Origin: Batillaria attramentaria
Taxonomy: Eukaryota > Mollusca > Gastropoda > Batillariidae
Direction of reading: 5' to 3'
Assembly: GCA_018292915.2 (NCBI GenBank)
Contig: JACVVK020000289.1
Location: 244,501 to 308,500, forward strand
DNA length: 64,000 nt
Position numbers and translations under genes: made by a program. Below, piece after piece: positions 11,858-29,300 of this stretch; position 1 is the first letter of the stretch; every line of letters starts with the position of its first letter. The notes beneath the pieces are model-generated. The model did no database searches. It was not told the DNA's origin and saw only the letters and a list, made by a program, of their open reading frames with translations.

Positions 11858-12769
11858 GTAAATATCACTACACCATATGGACATTGCCACTAACGTAATG
11901 GCCTACACCTACATCTGTTTGGCTATATCGAGTCCTGTTTAAACATCTGTCACGCGCGGTGAATCTGCAGGCCTACCAGCGGCAAAATGCACTCCCAGCC
12001 AATTAAATCCGCTTGTAGCTGACACTCCCCTGGGACGCCGTCACCACGCCTATGGTTAGAACACTCTTCTTTTTTTTTTCTCGCCACGCCAGCCGGTTGC
12101 CGCTCGCGCACTGTGTGTCTTGTTTAGCGCAATGCCGGCAGCGCAGTCGGCCCAGTGCACGCTGGTATCCTGTGAACAGAAAATCTACTGGGCGAGCGAG
12201 CAAGTTGCAGGCACTCTGCTTGTGAAAAGGCCTTAATTGTCCATTGATTGAAACCCACATACTATATACACTGTAACCAAGCTATATTCAATATCGAAAT
12301 ACCTCCAAGGCAAAGGTTTCACATCTGATGAATTTCCAGACTTTGCAAGACTCTAAATGACTGCAAAACCAAACAGTGTATGTATGTTAGGTATGTAAGT
12401 CATATTTGGGCTGGTGGGACACATGAATGTGAAACACACAAGAGGTCTGTCTAATGGCTGTTTGAAATGTTCTGTTGTGAGTTGATAACAGAGGAAATGT
12501 TGATTTTAGAATGAAGTTCCACTCCTGACTCCATTAGCATTTTTATCCCTCTTATTGCTCTTTTTTTTTTTTTTTGGACCTTCTTGTGTGCATGGGACTG
12601 TGTGTGTGTGTGTGTGTTGGTGTGTGTGTGTGTGTGTGTTTATTTATTTTTTTTGTTTTTGCTTTTGTTTTGGTTTGTTTCCGTTTTCTCATGAACAACA
12701 ATGTATATCAAAGATACAGTACCATAACTGTTAACCAATATCATGTTCACCAGAAATGTTCGAGTGTGT
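11858..12769. other. Gene-free region
   Basis: No supported exon or element. A short GT tract lies at 12600-12639 and poly-T runs at 12067 and 12561. Confidence 0.5.
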
Positions 12770-13760
12770 CACGTTGCATTTTTGTTTCTGGATTTTTTTC
12801 TGATTTTGTTCATTATCAACCATCAGTGGTGATAACAATGCCAGTTTTGCAAATGTGTGTGTTTTACAATTCTAATTTCAAACTCTGTTTTTAATTGTTT
12901 ACAGTGTGTGTCAGTTGATTTCAAATTTTGCTATGTGTGTTTTTACATACATTTTAGATTTTAATTGTTTTTAATGTGTGCGCTTTTCTTAAGTTATGCT
13001 GGAACAAAACCAAGTATTTAGTTTTTATACCTTTTCTGGGTTGTTTTTTTTTTTTTTGGTTGTTTCTGGCTTTTTTTTCTGATTTGTTTTTTCTGAATTA
13101 TCAACCATTAGTGGTGATAACACCAGTTTTGCAAATACATGTACGTGTGTTTTACAAATTCAATTTCAAAGTCCGTTTTCTTCTTAATACCAGAACTTAA
13201 ACTAATGCTGGAACATCATCAAGTTTTAAGCCATGTCTATAGTCTTTACATCTTTTCTGTGTTTTTAACATGCATTTTAGATTTTAACTTATTATGAATT
13301 TTGTATATGAATGTGTTTGAGTGTACATTTTAGATTTTAGTCTTACTTTTTATTTGTGTGTGTGTGTGTGCGTGTGTGCGTGTGCGTGTGTGTGTGTGTG
13401 TGTTTGTGTGTGTGTTTGTGTTTGTGTTTTACACCAGAACTTCAGGTTATGCTGGGACATCGCCAAGTTTTAAACCATGCACTCTGTTTTTCTTTTTGAT
13501 TCTGAATTTTTTTTTCTGAATTATTTTTCATTATCATCCATCGGTGGTGATAACAATGCCAGTTTTCCAAATGGCACACATGTGTGTTTTTTTTTTTCTG
13601 TGGGCATTTTGTTTAATGGTCACATTTTAAGAAAAATTCTTTTTAGCGTTTGTTTGTTAAAGAGTCTTCATTTTTACTGCTTTTTCATGTGCTTGTGCGT
13701 TTATTTTAGTTGCGAAACTTAAACCACGCCTTTAGTTTTTACACCTTTACTGTTTTTTCT
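12770..13760 (+). repeat. Irregular tandem repeat, T-rich, three to four units
   Basis: Two sub-motifs recur: TTATCAACCATCAGTGGTG with GATAACAATGCCAGTTTTGC (about 12810, 13098 and 13530), and ATGCTGGAACATCATCAAG with a following TTTTTACACCTTTT (about 12996, 13205, 13446, 13716). Spacing varies from about 210 to 430 bp, with a GT array at 13355-13415 inside. No coding frame is preserved. Confidence 0.7.
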
Positions 13761-13840
13761 TTTGGTTTTTTTTTTTTTTTTTTTGGGGGGGGGGGGGGTC
13801 TGGAACACCACTGGTATTTTTAACTTTTTAAATTTTGTTT

Positions 13841-15314
13841 TGTTTTGATTTGTAGAAGTAATAATGAGCCTCCTAAAGTTCATCATGTATGAAAGCATGT
13901 CTGTAAGGACAATGTTATTGTACATGTTACATGATGATACAATATATGATCAGTCCCTAAACTCTTTCAGGGCGAACGGCTGCATATGCGGGCTTACAGC
14001 GCACATCAGTTTCAGACGAACAGCCACATATGTGGATCGTGATTTTTTTTTTTGGGGGGGGTACAACATGACTAACAACAAAGATATTTAAGTTTGAAAG
14101 TTGAAATTTCAGCAACAGCTGCATGAATATGTTAGTCAACTACCCTGAAAATTTCAAGTCTGTGTCTTTTTTCTTGTTTTTTGTGATTTTTTTTTTCTGA
14201 ACCTCACGCCAGTCTGCAGGCATGGCTGAGGAAACATTGGCCCATCTTGAATGGGTTAAAGCTTTGCAGAAGGTGCCTGGTTTCAGAGTTTTTCTCCGGG
14301 GACTCCGGTTTCTCTGGTGCTTAGAAGCATACACATGGTCTTCAGTGTTAGTCCATGTTGGCCAGGCTTTACCGAGTGCTAGACTCGGTACACCACTGAC
14401 ATGCTGAAGGAATTTTAAAAGAAACTGCTTTTTTTCTCCTTTTTTTGTGTGCATATGTGAAAGTTGCGCTGTTCAAGCTGTCTTCGTATTACATGAACAT
14501 GCATGTAAATGTAATGTAGTGTAAACCATATGCTGGACTCATGTAACGTGTACATGTAATGATGGTCTAAGCTTTCATATGATACATGCACTGTCAGTGG
14601 TTACCTACCTGTATTTTGAAATACCTGAAATACAAATGCAAATAATAAAAGTAAATCATGTTGATGTGAAATGCAGGCGTTAACTGTGTGATCTGCGGTG
14701 TGCTTGAGCAATTTGTACCTGAGGGGGAGTGCATGTCTTTTTTGTTTGCTTTTGTTCTTTTGTCTGCTTTTTCTGTGTGTGTGTGGAGGGGGGGGGGGGG
14801 GGACTGCATGCTATACTTGTATGTTATGGTAGTGCATGAACAACAAGTTTTTTTTGTTTTTTTTTTTTTTTGGGGGGGGGGGGGTCACAGGATAATTCAA
14901 TTCAAATGGTAACTGGATTTGAAGGTTAAACCCGAACACCAAAAAATTGTAAGTTTGAAATGGGCAACATTTTTTGGTATCCAGTCAAGTCGGCCCAATT
15001 CCAACTCGGACCAGCCCTTGAGACAGGTCGGACCATGGCCTTAGTCAACTCGGACCACGTATAGGGTCATCTCGGACCAACCTCCATACCAACTCGGACC
15101 AGGAGGGTAACACTTTAATTTAAAAAAAAAAAGTTTAATTCCGACTAGGCCGAGCTGCTTATGGTCATATAAGAGGTTCAAACTTCGGCATCCCCCCCCC
15201 CCCCCTTCTCAGTTTAGTGCCTCTGCTATTTGTAGATTCTGAGAAAAGGCCAATGTTAAGGTTTACTGCCGGCGGACACACAGACCCACACGCACACAGA
15301 CACACAGACAGACA

Positions 15315-15384
<70 letters not shown>

Positions 15385-15575
15385 AAAGTCAGTCAGACAG
15401 ACAGACAGACAGACAGACATACACACTCTACAGTTTAGAGGCAACACTCCACATTCCCTCTGTGTCTTTATTGAATCTGAAACACATCTAACTTGATAAT
15501 CAGAATGTGTTTGTGCGGACACACTGAGTTAGACGCAGGATATCTTTCCACTGATTGACGAATCACTTGCCCTCG
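13841..15575 (+). repeat. 1.7-kb direct repeat, copy B
   Basis: Second copy of the block at 1-1759. It differs mainly at simple repeats: its CA array (15317-15382) is expanded, and its poly-G at 14050 and 14872 differs in length. Copy A has an extra CTCGGCCCA repeat in the 1186-1330 cluster. Confidence 0.85.
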
Positions 15576-16126
15576 CTGACCGGTTCAGCAGACATTGTAC
15601 AACTGAAAACAAAGCAGTTGATAGTTGTCACTAAGGACAGAAAGATGTGAAACTGAATGAGAAATCTTCATCAATCCACCAATTCATTTAGACCGTATTG
15701 CGGATATACTGCGCACAGCGGATAACCGATTGAACTATTTACCTTTCAAACAACCACTGAAGTTATTCAGAACACATTAAAATGGATATGTACTTAATAA
15801 GAATGATGATATCGCCATAGTCATAACTATGCTTCATAAGATTAATCATCACTACATGTATCACATACGGCCGCGAAGGTGAAGAATGAAAACATTTGTC
15901 AGGTATACAACAACGCCGTGGATAATAAATAAAAAATAATAAAATATTAAATGAATTATATAAAATAAAGTAAAAAAAAAAAAAATGAATATAAGAATTG
16001 ATAAATAAATGAAATAGTAAATAACCCTACAGCACGAAGGGCAATGGCGACCTAGCTAGCAACACGTACCCAGAGAAAGAATTCCGTGAACTGTTGAAAG
16101 GTGAGAGGTCCGCTGTCGGTACCTGC

Positions 16127-16130
<4 letters not shown>
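15576..16130. other. AT-rich gene-free region
   Basis: No exon, tRNA or element boundary is visible; the stretch 15920-16020 is strongly A-rich. Confidence 0.5.

Positions 16131-16208
<78 letters not shown>
16131..16208 (+). repeat. (AC)n microsatellite
   Basis: Pure AC array of about 78 bp. A (CTCA)n array follows at 16328-16391. Confidence 0.97.
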
Positions 16209-16212
<4 letters not shown>

Positions 16213-16596
16213 CATTTCACGGTTTATCACGAAGGAAACAAAAAAAAAAAAAAAAAGATCAACAACCGATATCCCTTATATCGCATTTCGTTCTCTTAAG
16301 TACTCACTTACCTACTCGCTCACTTACTCGCCAACTCACTCACTCACTCACTCACTCACTCACTCACTCACTCACTCACTCACTCACTCACCCAGTTACT
16401 CACTTCTCGCTTAATTTTAGTCTTAATTCACTTATGTACTTAAGGGAAAATGAACTGAAAACTGGAATTTTGATGAACGTGGGCGCGGAGGCGCGGCGGA
16501 ACCTTTGATCGAAGTCTCCCCAGTCACGAATGGGTCAAACACCCACGCACCCACCACGAACACCCAACGGAGTAAAACTATGATGCCACCACTCAC

Positions 16597-18262
<1,666 letters not shown>

Positions 18263-18449
18263 TCGCAGAGCTGCGTGCAAACAAAGGTTTTTCATTACTT
18301 TTTTTTCCCCTGTTGTCCCAGCTCTTCGCCAGCTCCAGTGGTATTCCTCCCAGGTCATGGGTGGAACCCTCGGAAGCTGGAGCAGTTGTGTGGCACGCAG
18401 TGGGTATGAGGCTGCGTGACAGCTAGGGCTGCATTCCAAGATGCGAAAA

Positions 18450-18451
<2 letters not shown>

Positions 18452-18528
<77 letters not shown>
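18452..18528 (+). repeat. (GT)n microsatellite
   Basis: Pure GT array of about 77 bp. Confidence 0.97.
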
Positions 18529-18532
<4 letters not shown>

Positions 18533-18784
18533 CAGAAGCGAACTGGTTGGTAGCGATACCTTTCTGAGCTTACTGTTGAGAAAATGTCACGGTCACATGT
18601 GGGCCATGAAGGCGTTAGGCGTTACCTTCTTTGTCTTTTTTTTTTTAATGGATTCAGATACATATATCAACCTACCTTGCCACAAGCAGCAGAAATACAA
18701 AAGGCAGCATCTTTGATGTTTCTTTCCCTGCCAACAAAACAAAGTAATCATGGGAAGAAATTGCGATGTAGTTGTACACTATAG

Positions 18785-21780
<2,996 letters not shown>

Positions 21781-21782
21781 TA

Positions 21783-22815
21783 CAGTACTCCTCGCTTAAG
21801 GTGACCCCCCCACGGGACCAAAATTTTTTTTGATCTTATCCGAGGGGCACGCTAAACAGTCCTCTGATAAGATCAACTACCAGTTTAAAACTTGATCTTA
21901 TCCGAGGAGCTCAATATTTGGCGATTATGTCATTTTTCACATTTTAGACCGAAAGACTTTCCGCCAAAAAATGTAATTCTACACACACACACACGCGCGC
22001 GCACGCAAGCACAAACGAACGCCAATGCATATACCCCCCCCTCCCCTTTTTAATTTTTTTCCGAACCCTGTGGATCGCTCCTCCCCCTCCCCCCCCCCCC
22101 CCCCCCCCCCCAGCCGCTGATGTCAAGCCCCCTCCAAACATCTTGCCCCTGTTACGTGGTTGAGGGATGGTTGCACTGATGTTTCGTGACCTGCAAACTG
22201 AAAGTACTTCAACTTGCCTTCCGACTAAGCCTAGAAATTAACCAGATCTCTCGTTCTCTCCCCCCCCCCTCCCTCTCTAACAACATAAGTATTACCACCA
22301 CCACCATCATATCGCCACATTGCTCCCTGCATTGCAGCTCTTATCTCTTTCACAAAGATTGTACCAATTTCTAGATCTAAAAGGACCCTGAACGAAATAA
22401 GAATTTTTTTTAACTTAAGTATACTCATCTGCGGTAAACTATCTTTATCGTCAGTTCATCAAAAACAAGCCCCCCCCCCCCCCCTTCCAGTTTCCATTTT
22501 CAGTCTTTGGGTATCATCTCATGGAATAAAAATAAAATTTCGCCTGTTTCGTCTTCACATCGCAGTGCAAATCCGGGTGTTGTTTCAGTCCAAGGGAAGC
22601 CACTCTCATCACATGGATTTCATCTTAAGCGGTAGTCTTCTCCATTTGGGAACCAAAACGGGGGTGACGTAATCCGAGGTTTTCCCTTATCCGAGGTGAC
22701 GCTAAGCGAGGAATTGTAAATGGTACAAAGAAGGCTTTTGGCCGGGACCAACAACCTGATTGATCTTATCAGAGGTGTGACCTTAAACGGTAGTGACGTT
22801 AAGCGAGGAGTACTG
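21783..22815. mobile_element. Pogo/Tigger-like non-autonomous DNA transposon, 1033 bp
   Basis: The ends are inverted repeats: CAGTACTCCTCGCTTAAGGT on the left, and the right end reverse-complemented is CAGTACTCCTCGCTTAACGT. A TA dinucleotide flanks each side (21781-21782, 22816-22817), the target duplication of the Tc1/mariner-pogo superfamily. Inside, CTTATCCGAGG-type motifs recur near both ends (about 21834, 21896, 22670, 22688), and a second terminus-like copy lies at about 22691-22720. No transposase frame is visible. Internal poly-C runs occur at 22090 and 22471. Confidence 0.85.
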
Positions 22816-24853
22816 TATAAAGCAAGAAAGCCTTGTGTCAAGTGTGTTCTCTCAGAAAAAAAATGGAATGTTATATTTCTACGGTATAAAGAGACTTCCG
22901 TTTTGGAACAGCTGTGCTTGTGACTGCGCCTCTGTGTAATAGTCTATCTGAGAGTTAGAGAATAGTAAAGCTCCAAATGCAATACACCGTAGTCCAAATA
23001 CCGTGCAAAAGAAAAAGGAAAACCTCAGCTACAAAGTCGAGTGTCGTACACGACACCGTCCATCACCGGCCACTGCTGTCACTGGCTTCAATCTGCTGAA
23101 CGCAAGCCTGTGTGTGCACGATTCTGTCTTAGTGGTGTGATGCTAGTCACCACAGGACAGGGCTGTAGTACCCGGGTTCGGCGGTCCGGCGAGCGCCGGA
23201 CCAATAATTCCGTTAAAAAAAAAAAAAAAGAGAGTGGGGGGGGGGGATAGGGGGGGGGGGGGGCGAAGAACATATTTCGTCACATTTCGCCTGTTCTTCG
23301 TTTATCGTCCTTTTGAGACGACCTCATATATTTTTTTATTAACATGTTGCGCGACCATACTTTTTGTTCCTTCCATTTTGTATGCTGCTTCTATTATTTT
23401 GGCTCATTTTTTTTTTTTCTACAAGTGTCTTTGCAAGGAACGATTGTCATTTGGAGGAGGAGTTGGGTATGGGAGGGAGTGTGGGTTGCCGCCGGACCAA
23501 TCCTGAGGAGCCTGCTACGGCCCTGCAGGAACAGCTCAGAACGACCCGTGGGTCTAAACATCTTAAAACTCGAGCACTTAAGTTGTGCGGCCGTTTCTGA
23601 CAAAATTGATCCGAGCATTTTCCAATGTATATATATGTATATGCATATATACATGTATGTGCGCGTGAGTGTGTTTAAGACTTGTGTACTAGTATTTGAG
23701 TGTTTTTTGGTTTTTTTTATTTTAGGTGTGTGAGTACACAAGACTTTCATTTGTGTGTGCGAGAGTAAGTTTAAGATTTTCATAGGTGTATGAGTACGCA
23801 AGACTTTTTTTATATGTGTTTGTGAGATATTTATTTATGAGTGCGGTGTTTCAAATTTAATTGTGAGTTGTTTTATATTTTAAGAGCGTGAGTGCTTTGG
23901 ACTTATACGGATGTTACATGACCGCGGCTTCTGTTAGTGCAAGTTTTATTTGTTATTACCGATATTATTTTTTATGGTGGCCTATAATTTCCCTTCTGGG
24001 ATTAATAAGGTAATTTGAATTGAATTGAATATTATACCCTTCTGGCCACTGGTCGAGACTATGACACACCCATAACACACACACACACACACACAAAGTA
24101 AACATGACTGAAAAAGTCTGTATTCTCGACATAAACATGATAAATGTATACTTGTAACATAGCAATTCCCTTCATTTTCACAAATATGTACGCAACACTG
24201 TCAAATACAGCAGCATCCGTGGAGATGCCAAAGTCCGCACCACATAACGACTGCATGTTACATGCCATTCTGGATCTAAATAATATTTTTATATACATGT
24301 CGTTTTCTTTTCTAGTTACGCTTGGCCTCGTCTGCCTTAAAATCACTGTACACTGCTGTGGCATCATTCAAAGAGTTTCTTTTTTCTTTTCTTTGGAGTC
24401 TTGCATCTCGCCCAATATAAATTTTCTGATTCTTTCATAAATCTTGATACTGTCAATTTGGTTTTTTTTTTTAGAGAATAACTGATACTGTACAGTACCG
24501 GTAAAATCATAAACTAAGTCAAGTTTCAAGTCTGATAACAAGTACAGCAAGTTCTCCAAAAAACATTGTCAGGCCACTGCGTATGTAGGGTTCAACACAT
24601 CTGTATGTGTGTGGTTTCCACAGGAGACAGGGGGAGGGAGAAGGGGGACATTGGATGGGGGTTGCGGTAACATCGACCACCAAAGGACTAAATAACTGAA
24701 TCTTCTTCACAATAGCATTTCTTCCCAAGATTGTCATTGCAAATACATGTTCTAAACTACATGTGCAGTATATGTCATCAGGTACATGTATTCTGCACTC
24801 CATGCAGCAAGTGCCATGTAATTATTGCAATCGGTGTGAAATTCTGGCAAACT
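22816..24853. other. Gene-free region with LINE-type 3' tail
   Basis: No host exon is supported. At 23993-24030 CTTCTGGGATTAATAAGGTA followed by GAATTGAATTGAAT resembles the 3' end of a LINE, but no reverse-transcriptase frame could be read upstream. A poly-A tract joined to G-rich DNA lies at 23215-23264. Confidence 0.5.
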
Positions 24854-25118
24854 TACTTACTTAGGCCCCTGGGTCCACGTGGAGCATAGGCCATCGACAA
24901 CCCTTCGCCACCGCACTCTGTTCTGGGCTATTCTCTCCACTACAGTCCAGTTGGTCCCCTGCTTACATAGCTCTGCCTCAGTGTCCCACCTCCAGCTGTT
25001 GCGAGGCCGGCCTCTCTTCCTTTTCCCCTGCGGGTTCCATGTCAGGGCTTGGCGTGTGGTGCTGGACGCTGGCTTCCTGAGGGTGTGTCCAATCCAGCCC
25101 CACTTCCTCCGCAGGATC
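24854..25118 (-). mobile_element. 5'-truncated LINE: reverse-transcriptase C-terminus only
   Basis: On the minus strand the frame reads [28 protein letters not shown] and [12 protein letters not shown], the usual C-terminal end of non-LTR retrotransposon polyproteins, and stops at 24857-24859 in a TAAG-repeat tail. It is flanked by AAATTCTGGCAAACT (24839-24853) and AAATTCTGGCAAAACT (25119-25134), a target-site duplication. It begins at exactly the same internal base as the copy at 26948. Confidence 0.85.
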
Positions 25119-25599
25119 AAATTCTGGCAAAACTTGATTCTCAAAATGTCGCAAGCGAAGCAGAAAATGTGTTCCTGTGAATTTCCCTCCAACGTGCAAA
25201 CAACACGAAACTGAAAACTTATTTTGCAGATACAGTTTCCAAGTACAAATAACAGTAGCCAGTGCAATATGGAATGAAAATGCAGGGGATGTTTTAGGCA
25301 CACACCTTGACAGCGGATGATTCTATTCAACATTTTTCTCTGTGTGTATGAACAAACTGAACAGCACAGTTTTACAGTAGATGTAGTATCACAAGAACAG
25401 TCCTTATTAGTGAATCACAGACAACAAAAAACTGAAAAGAAAGGCAAGGTCATCATAATGAAAACAACAACAACAACAAAAGGCGAGACCAGCATTAGAA
25501 CAAGCCAGATTGATGCCCCTGTCTGAACGGCTCCGTGACATTTTTCACATGTAAAGGAATGATCTGGTTCCTGCCGACAAGAGCATGATGTACAGTTTA

Positions 25600-25918
25600 A
25601 AATCCAAACAATGCAAGGTGAATGCAAAAATTCAGAGCTCATCGCACAACACCTTAACATGCTTTTTTGAAGGAACTCTTCCGGACTACCTCTCAAATGC
25701 CCTTACAGTCCACCAAACAGCACACACTCTTCGTTCTTCTTCTGAAAAACTGTTGAAAGTTCCTCGTCGAAACCTTAAAACAGTTGGCGAGCGCACATTT
25801 AGCTCTGCTGCCCCGTCACTCTGGAACACACTACCTGCCGGCCTTAGAGACCAGTCGGACATAGATCGTTTCAAGTCTGACTGTTCCGGCTGGCTTTCGA
25901 CTAGGCCCACTTCAGCTG

Positions 25919-25968
<50 letters not shown>

Positions 25969-26085
25969 GTATTTGTTGGTATGAGTGCGAGAGTATGTGC
26001 ATTTTGTCACTTTGAGTCACTTTGTGAGAATTTTGCGCTATATACGTACAATTCATTATGATTATTATTCATCATTAACACATCT
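25600..26085 (+). pseudogene. Non-LTR retrotransposon 3' fragment
   Basis: The frame contains ERTFSSAAPSLWNTLPAGLR and DIDRFKSDCSGWL, the typical C-terminal end of CR1/L2/Jockey-type reverse-transcriptase proteins. It then runs into a GT microsatellite (25922-25963) and a GCGCTATATACG sequence before an ATT-rich tail, as LINE 3' ends of this type do. The upstream reverse-transcriptase and endonuclease domains are missing, so the copy is dead. Confidence 0.8.
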
Positions 26086-26334
26086 GCAAAACTCGTAACA
26101 ATGCCGTTTCCTCCAGCCTTCCAGTTTCAATTTAATACAGGTCTCCTCTCGGACTTATCACAGGAGCTGAGCAGAGTATGCACCACACCGCAGACTCCAT
26201 CATACAGAGGTAAACAAGAAAACTGACTCGGCTGTCAATCTGCTCATGGCATATTTACAACAGATGCCAGGGTAAAATCACGATATCACAAACTGTCAGT
26301 CTGAACACATCGTTTGCAAAAGCTCAGGCAGAAG

Positions 26335-29300
26335 TCATTTGCGTTTTTTGCGGCCACGCCTGGCTGAACTGGAGGGAGATGAGGCAGCGGCGCCGACGAT
26401 GACCTGACCGTCCTGAATCTCTTCCTGTGACACGTCGGCTGTGTTGGCAAGTTTGTCCTGGGCCTCCAGATAGAACATCACATCGCGGAGCTGATCCCGC
26501 AGCTCAGATATCTCCTGAAATCACACCAAAGATGGACACTTTGAGATTAATCATCTGTCCATGATTTTGTTTTACAGGTTTTAGGATATTCAAAAAATCA
26601 ATAATGCATGATGAAGCACTCAAACGATGTGCTTTTGACACATGCTGACTTGGTGCAACATGTACCACTGGCACTGAAAGCATTCCAAATTATGTACGAA
26701 ATGGTTCATAAACTGATTTTTTTAAATCATGTATGAGATGCAAACATGTTTTACTCTAGCAAATATACCATTGCTGGGGAAAAGTTTGTGTTTTGTTTTG
26801 TCTTTTGTGGAAGACGGTAGGAGGGTTTGTTTATGTTTTTTTTTGTTTTTTGTTGTTGTTACAGTATATATCTTTTATTTTATTTATTTATTTATTTATT
26901 TTTTTTTTTGGAGGGGGGTTGGGGGGGGGGGGGGGGGGGGGGGTCCTGATCCTGCGGAGGAAGTGGGGCTGGATTGGACACACCTTTAGGAAGCCAGCAT
27001 CCAGCACCACACGCCAAGCCCTGACATGGAACCCGCAGGGGAAAAGGAAGACAGGCCGGCCTCGCAACAGCTAGAGGCGGGACACTGAGGCAGAGCTATG
27101 TAAGCAGGGGGCCAACTGGACTGGTGTGGCAAGAATAGCCCAGAACAGAGTGCGATGGCGAAGGGTTGTCGATGGCCTATGCTCCACGTGGAGCCAGTGG
27201 CCTAAGTAAGTAAGTGGGGGGGGGGGGGAGAAGAGATGGGATTACAGCATAATTTTGTACAGGTAACTTTACCTTTTAGCTGTTTCCTCTGCAGGTTAGG
27301 GACAACATTCATGATAAAATGCACAAAGCTACTTACTTTATCTTTCGACTCCGAGAGGTCCTTGACAGTAGTCTCCAGTGAAGTGACCCGCTTCTGCCAG
27401 AGTTGCTGATTCTCCAGCAGACTCTTGTTTATGTCTCTCTCCTCCTGCAGCTCCCCTAGAACTTTAGAAAGCCGCCCCTGCAACTGAAAATACCAAGGAA
27501 ACGGCGTAAGAAACACAAACTGAATGACTGATTAGTTTGTGAAGTCAAAGCTAAAACTGTTCATGTTCAACTGGTCTTGAAGGAACTTCCCCTGGTGTCA
27601 GTTGTAATCCTACTATTGTCTATTGTAATACCTGTTATGTTCAAACACACACGCTAGCTAAGGGATGCGCACTTCAAGTTCAATGCACTGTAGCGGCTAA
27701 ACAGGCAGCAATACAGGCAGTTAAACAGCAGTAGATCACTCTGAATCAAACAGTTTTTCTAACAAGGGACCAAACAAAGACTTTGTGCCTCTTAGTCTTA
27801 CTGTTTGTGATCCCATGGTTGCCTGCTGATTTTGGGAGACCCCGTTTACCTGCAGAGGAGGCACCCTTCCTAAAACTGTGAAGAACGTGCTTTGCTTGCT
27901 AGTCTGTCTGAGGATTTGACTGCAGCACACTGCTCCTTCATTTCTACCTTCATTTGGTGAATGATCTATGGATCTGATCAGCGCTTGGCTCTTTCACCAT
28001 TTGATGGTACACCTCCTACAAACTACAACTGGCCAAAATAAGTAAAACACACAAACAAAGAAAAAAAAATTTAAAAGACCAAAAACTGGGGGGGAGGGGA
28101 CTATGGGCTAAACACTAGCCTAACAGCAGCTTACTTGCGAGCATTTCTTGTCCAAGACATGCTTCTCCTTTGTGACTTCTGATAACCTTTCCACCATCTT
28201 ATGCTTGTCGTCTCTCTCTTCCTTCAGTTGGTCTTCCAGTTCTATCACCTGTGCGAGAAAGTATAGCAATGTGAATGATGCTTCACATTTTAATGCCTGA
28301 TATCAATGTAGATTTGTTTAATGCATCTAACACCATGATCAACAAACATACGACAGAAAATCATGTCTACAACCTCTAGCTATGGACTGAAGATTACAGG
28401 AGGGAGGTAACCTTTTCTAGAACCCAACTGCCGCCATTTAATCCCTTTTCCAGACTGAAGGAGGAGTGGACCAGCATGAGAAAATACTTTATTTACTATT
28501 ACACAAGACAGACTAATAATAATAATGATAATAATAATAATATTTATATCCCCGGGGAACGAGCTCTAGGCGCATTACAATATAAAACCGAAGTAAAAAA
28601 ACAACAAAAAACTGATACAAACGTACCCGTCGGTTGGCATCTTCTGTTGCCTCAATGATTTTCTCTTCAAAATACCGCCTCTGAGATTCCAACTGCGTTG
28701 TCAGCAAATAGGTATACTGAAGCATAACACAAACACCAATTTAGATTTCACAACCTCTTTTCGAAGCAGGTATGTCTGTATGTGCGAACAAACAGTAACA
28801 CTGATACTAAGAACATTATACATTATACAACAACCACCTATATTATGAAGATTGACATGCTTTCGGTGTTCTGAAGAAAACACTGACCGCTTGAAAACCC
28901 AAAATTTGATGATTTTGTAAAACAAAATGTTTTAGCTACTCCATGAAGACATGCACATCAGCTCTGATTTTTTTCTCTCTCATAAATAGTGAGGCTGGAG
29001 ATTATTTTTCTAATTTGAACTGCTGCATTTAGATGCATGATTGTTTTATTTTTCAGGAAGCATTGCAGTCTCACATTTATGTTGAGCCACACAAAACCTC
29101 TTTAAAAAAAGAAAAAAAAAGGTAGAGCGGGCACTGTGGCACAGTAGACAGGATGTAACTGCATACCTCTAGAGTAATGGAGTCCAGTTTTTCCTCCTGC
29201 ACTACGTTGCCGCCCTCATCCACCTGCACCAGCTTGCCGTCCGATTTGTTCTGCGCCAGGCGATGCACATAGTTGTCACCGGCATAGTCCCATACTCGGT

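Noticed and set aside
16094..16508. Long open frames of His-Thr or Cys-Val repeats here and at other CA/GT arrays
   Set aside because: They are translations of dinucleotide microsatellites and exist in several frames and on both strands.
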